Assembly: GCA_030267965.1 (NCBI GenBank)
Contig: BRYA01000330.1
Location: 4,261-48,277, forward strand
Length of the DNA stretch: 44,017 nt
Source: Triparma columacea
Lineage: Eukaryota; Sar; Bolidophyceae; Parmales; Triparmaceae
Direction: 5' to 3'
The notes beneath the pieces are model-generated. The model saw nothing but the letters and a program-made list of their open reading frames with translations. It was not told the origin of the DNA and did no database searches. Shown here one piece after another: positions 43,173 to 44,017 of the stretch (positions are counted from its first letter, which is position 1; each line of letters begins with the position of its first letter). The position numbers and the translations under genes were made by a program.

Positions 43173-43545
43173 ATATATTACATTTTATCGGGGGTGAAAA
43201 GCCGTAAGCACATGTTGACTCACCATTGCTTTCCATCTTTCCATCTTTGAACGTTGCTTTGGAAATCAAATTCAATTTCTGTTTGGTCAAATGAATCGAA
43301 TGCTGATGGAAAATTGAGTAGAGGAATAAATGAACACTTGAGCACACGCTAGTTGTGACCTCCCGCACAGCAGCCTTGGACGGATCACCCGGAGGAGTCC
43401 GTCTTGAGGGATTCGTGGAATAGAGGTAATGAAGGGCCCCATTAACCTCTTCTGTGGACCATAAATTGAAGTGGGGTTTCACGACCTTGATTTTCTTTCC
43501 CAGAAGCTGGGGCACCTCGGGCATCTTCATGTCAATGCTTGGCAT
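43072..43545 (-). CDS. Weak hypothetical protein or 5' exon
   Basis: Open frame of 157 residues from ATG 43545 (MPSIDMKMPEVPQLLGKKIK). I do not recognise it. A GTGAGT donor after 43224 (phase 1) suggests that the first 107 residues may be a real exon and the rest intron. I could not join it in phase to the PAH gene: the 42829 acceptor gives an immediate stop in phase 1. It may be a separate gene, or the 5' part of the PAH gene through an exon I missed. Confidence 0.3.
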   Translation of the reverse strand: MPSIDMKMPEVPQLLGKKIKVVKPHFNLWSTEEVNGALHYLYSTNPSRRTPPGDPSKAAVREVTTSVCSSVHLFLYSIFHQHSIHLTKQKLNLISKATFKDGKMESNGESTCAYGFSPPIKCNIFPYALNFPKMEQPLEESVGPFKILRAYAKYIDS

Positions 43546-43816
43546 TTTGATGCCGCTAAATACCCCCCCCCTTACCACCCTCCCCGGCCCCTTTCTCCCC
43601 GTTGGCCCTCGAGCACTTCATTGAAAGAAAAAAATCGTAACACGAACGTCCCGTCATGTCGTAGAGCCCCCCCCCCCACCCGACCGTACTGTAGTTGCTG
43701 TATTTCGGAATGGGGTAATGTATTCGTTGGGGTTGACTTTGAGGAGTCTTTGCCGTAAACATCTTGTCTGACTTCCATTTTTCACCTAGATAGGCTTACT
43801 GTAAGAAAAAATGAAG
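43546..43816. other. Unresolved segment with two competing short frames
   Basis: Minus-strand frames starting at 43778 (MEVRQDVYGKDSS) and 43762 (MFTAKTPQSQPQR) overlap in different registers. Neither is recognisable. C/G homopolymer runs at 43563-43570 and 43668-43677 could shift frames if miscounted in the sequence. Confidence 0.35.
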
Positions 43817-44017
43817 TCAACCGGATTTGAAGTCAACGAAGCGGTCGGATTTATCAATTCCCTTCCAATCGGGAGGCTTGGGAAGGCAGGATTTCACAAT
43901 CGCAATTGCCGGTTTCCAAGGTCGCTCCATTTCACCAGGCTCCCCCATACCACCAAGTCCAACCCTACCACCCTGTCCTCGCTTCTGGCCTTCTCCACGA
44001 CGCCGAAACTCCCGGAT
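43817..44017 (-). CDS. Possible C-terminal exon of an unidentified gene (5'-partial)
   Basis: On the minus strand a frame open from the window edge ends at TGA 43819-43817. It reads basic/Gly-rich sequence, then GEMERPWKPAIAIVKSCLPK and a final DRFVDFKSG. The composition looks protein-like. The plus strand also has an open frame from ATG 43811 to the edge, so strand choice is uncertain. I do not recognise either product. Confidence 0.35.
   Translation of the reverse strand: MREFRRRGEGQKRGQGGRVGLGGMGEPGEMERPWKPAIAIVKSCLPKPPDWKGIDKSDRFVDFKSG

Overview
The window is nuclear DNA from a eukaryote. Almost every gene is interrupted by short introns (about 75-330 nt) with GTGAG or GTAAG donors and CAG, TAG or AAG acceptors, and intergenic gaps are small. 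I joined exons by hand from splice sites, phase continuity and conserved protein motifs, so the gene models below are inferred spliced models. Two genes point to the lineage. The geranylgeranyl reductase precursor starts with a signal peptide ending in ASAFAP, the plastid-import motif of algae with a secondary red plastid (diatoms, Bolidophyceae/Parmales and other ochrophytes). An NPHP4-type nephrocystin implies a cilium or flagellum somewhere in the life cycle. A photosynthetic stramenopile with a flagellate stage, for example a bolidophyte/parmalean, fits best, but I cannot prove the taxon.

Layout, left to right. (1) 1-2386, minus: a partial gene of unknown function with five phase-1 microexons of 33 or 45 nt, copied together with their introns and minisatellites; a 316-bp tandem duplication lies upstream. 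(2) 3311-5736, minus: protein with eight tandem C2H2-like zinc fingers. (3) 5976-8577, minus: TBC-domain Rab GAP of the TBC1D13 kind. (4) 9297-16047, plus: very large myosin with MyTH4, PH, WW and a Tudor-like tail. (5) 16172-18038, minus: GPC1-like glycerophosphocholine acyltransferase. (6) 18374-20896, plus: serine/threonine kinase. (7) 21014-22887, minus: circularly permuted organellar GTPase (MTG1/RbgA). (8) 23226-24289, plus: organellar rRNA 2'-O-methyltransferase (RrmJ/MRM2). (9) 24391-32166, minus: giant NPHP4 homologue with an inserted EF-hand array. (10) 33082-33915, plus: 3-hydroxyacyl-CoA dehydratase. (11) 34008-36384, minus: PP2C phosphatase. (12) 37111-39076, minus: plastid geranylgeranyl reductase. 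(13) 39320-40405 (perhaps from 40861), minus: short M16 peptidase-like protein with an altered zinc motif and a Tat-like lumen signal. (14) 41081-42901, minus: fusion of a Sin3-type PAH domain with zinc fingers. (15) 43072-44017: two weak minus-strand hypothetical coding segments.

The genes are not an operon. They serve ordinary eukaryotic functions: cytoskeleton and trafficking (myosin, TBC), cilium (NPHP4), organelle ribosome maturation (MTG1-like and MRM2-like, divergently transcribed from a 338-bp gap), lipid metabolism (GPC1, HACD), signalling (kinase, PP2C), chlorophyll/tocopherol side-chain synthesis (CHLP) and transcription (two zinc-finger proteins). The most unusual items are the modular microexon gene, the NPHP4/EF-hand protein, the PAH/zinc-finger fusion, the M16 protein with HFCEN in place of HFCEH, a short sequence shared between introns of unrelated genes, and a recurrent CTTCGCTCGTCGCAG-like intron 3' end whose core is echoed in a 190-bp CTTCG satellite.
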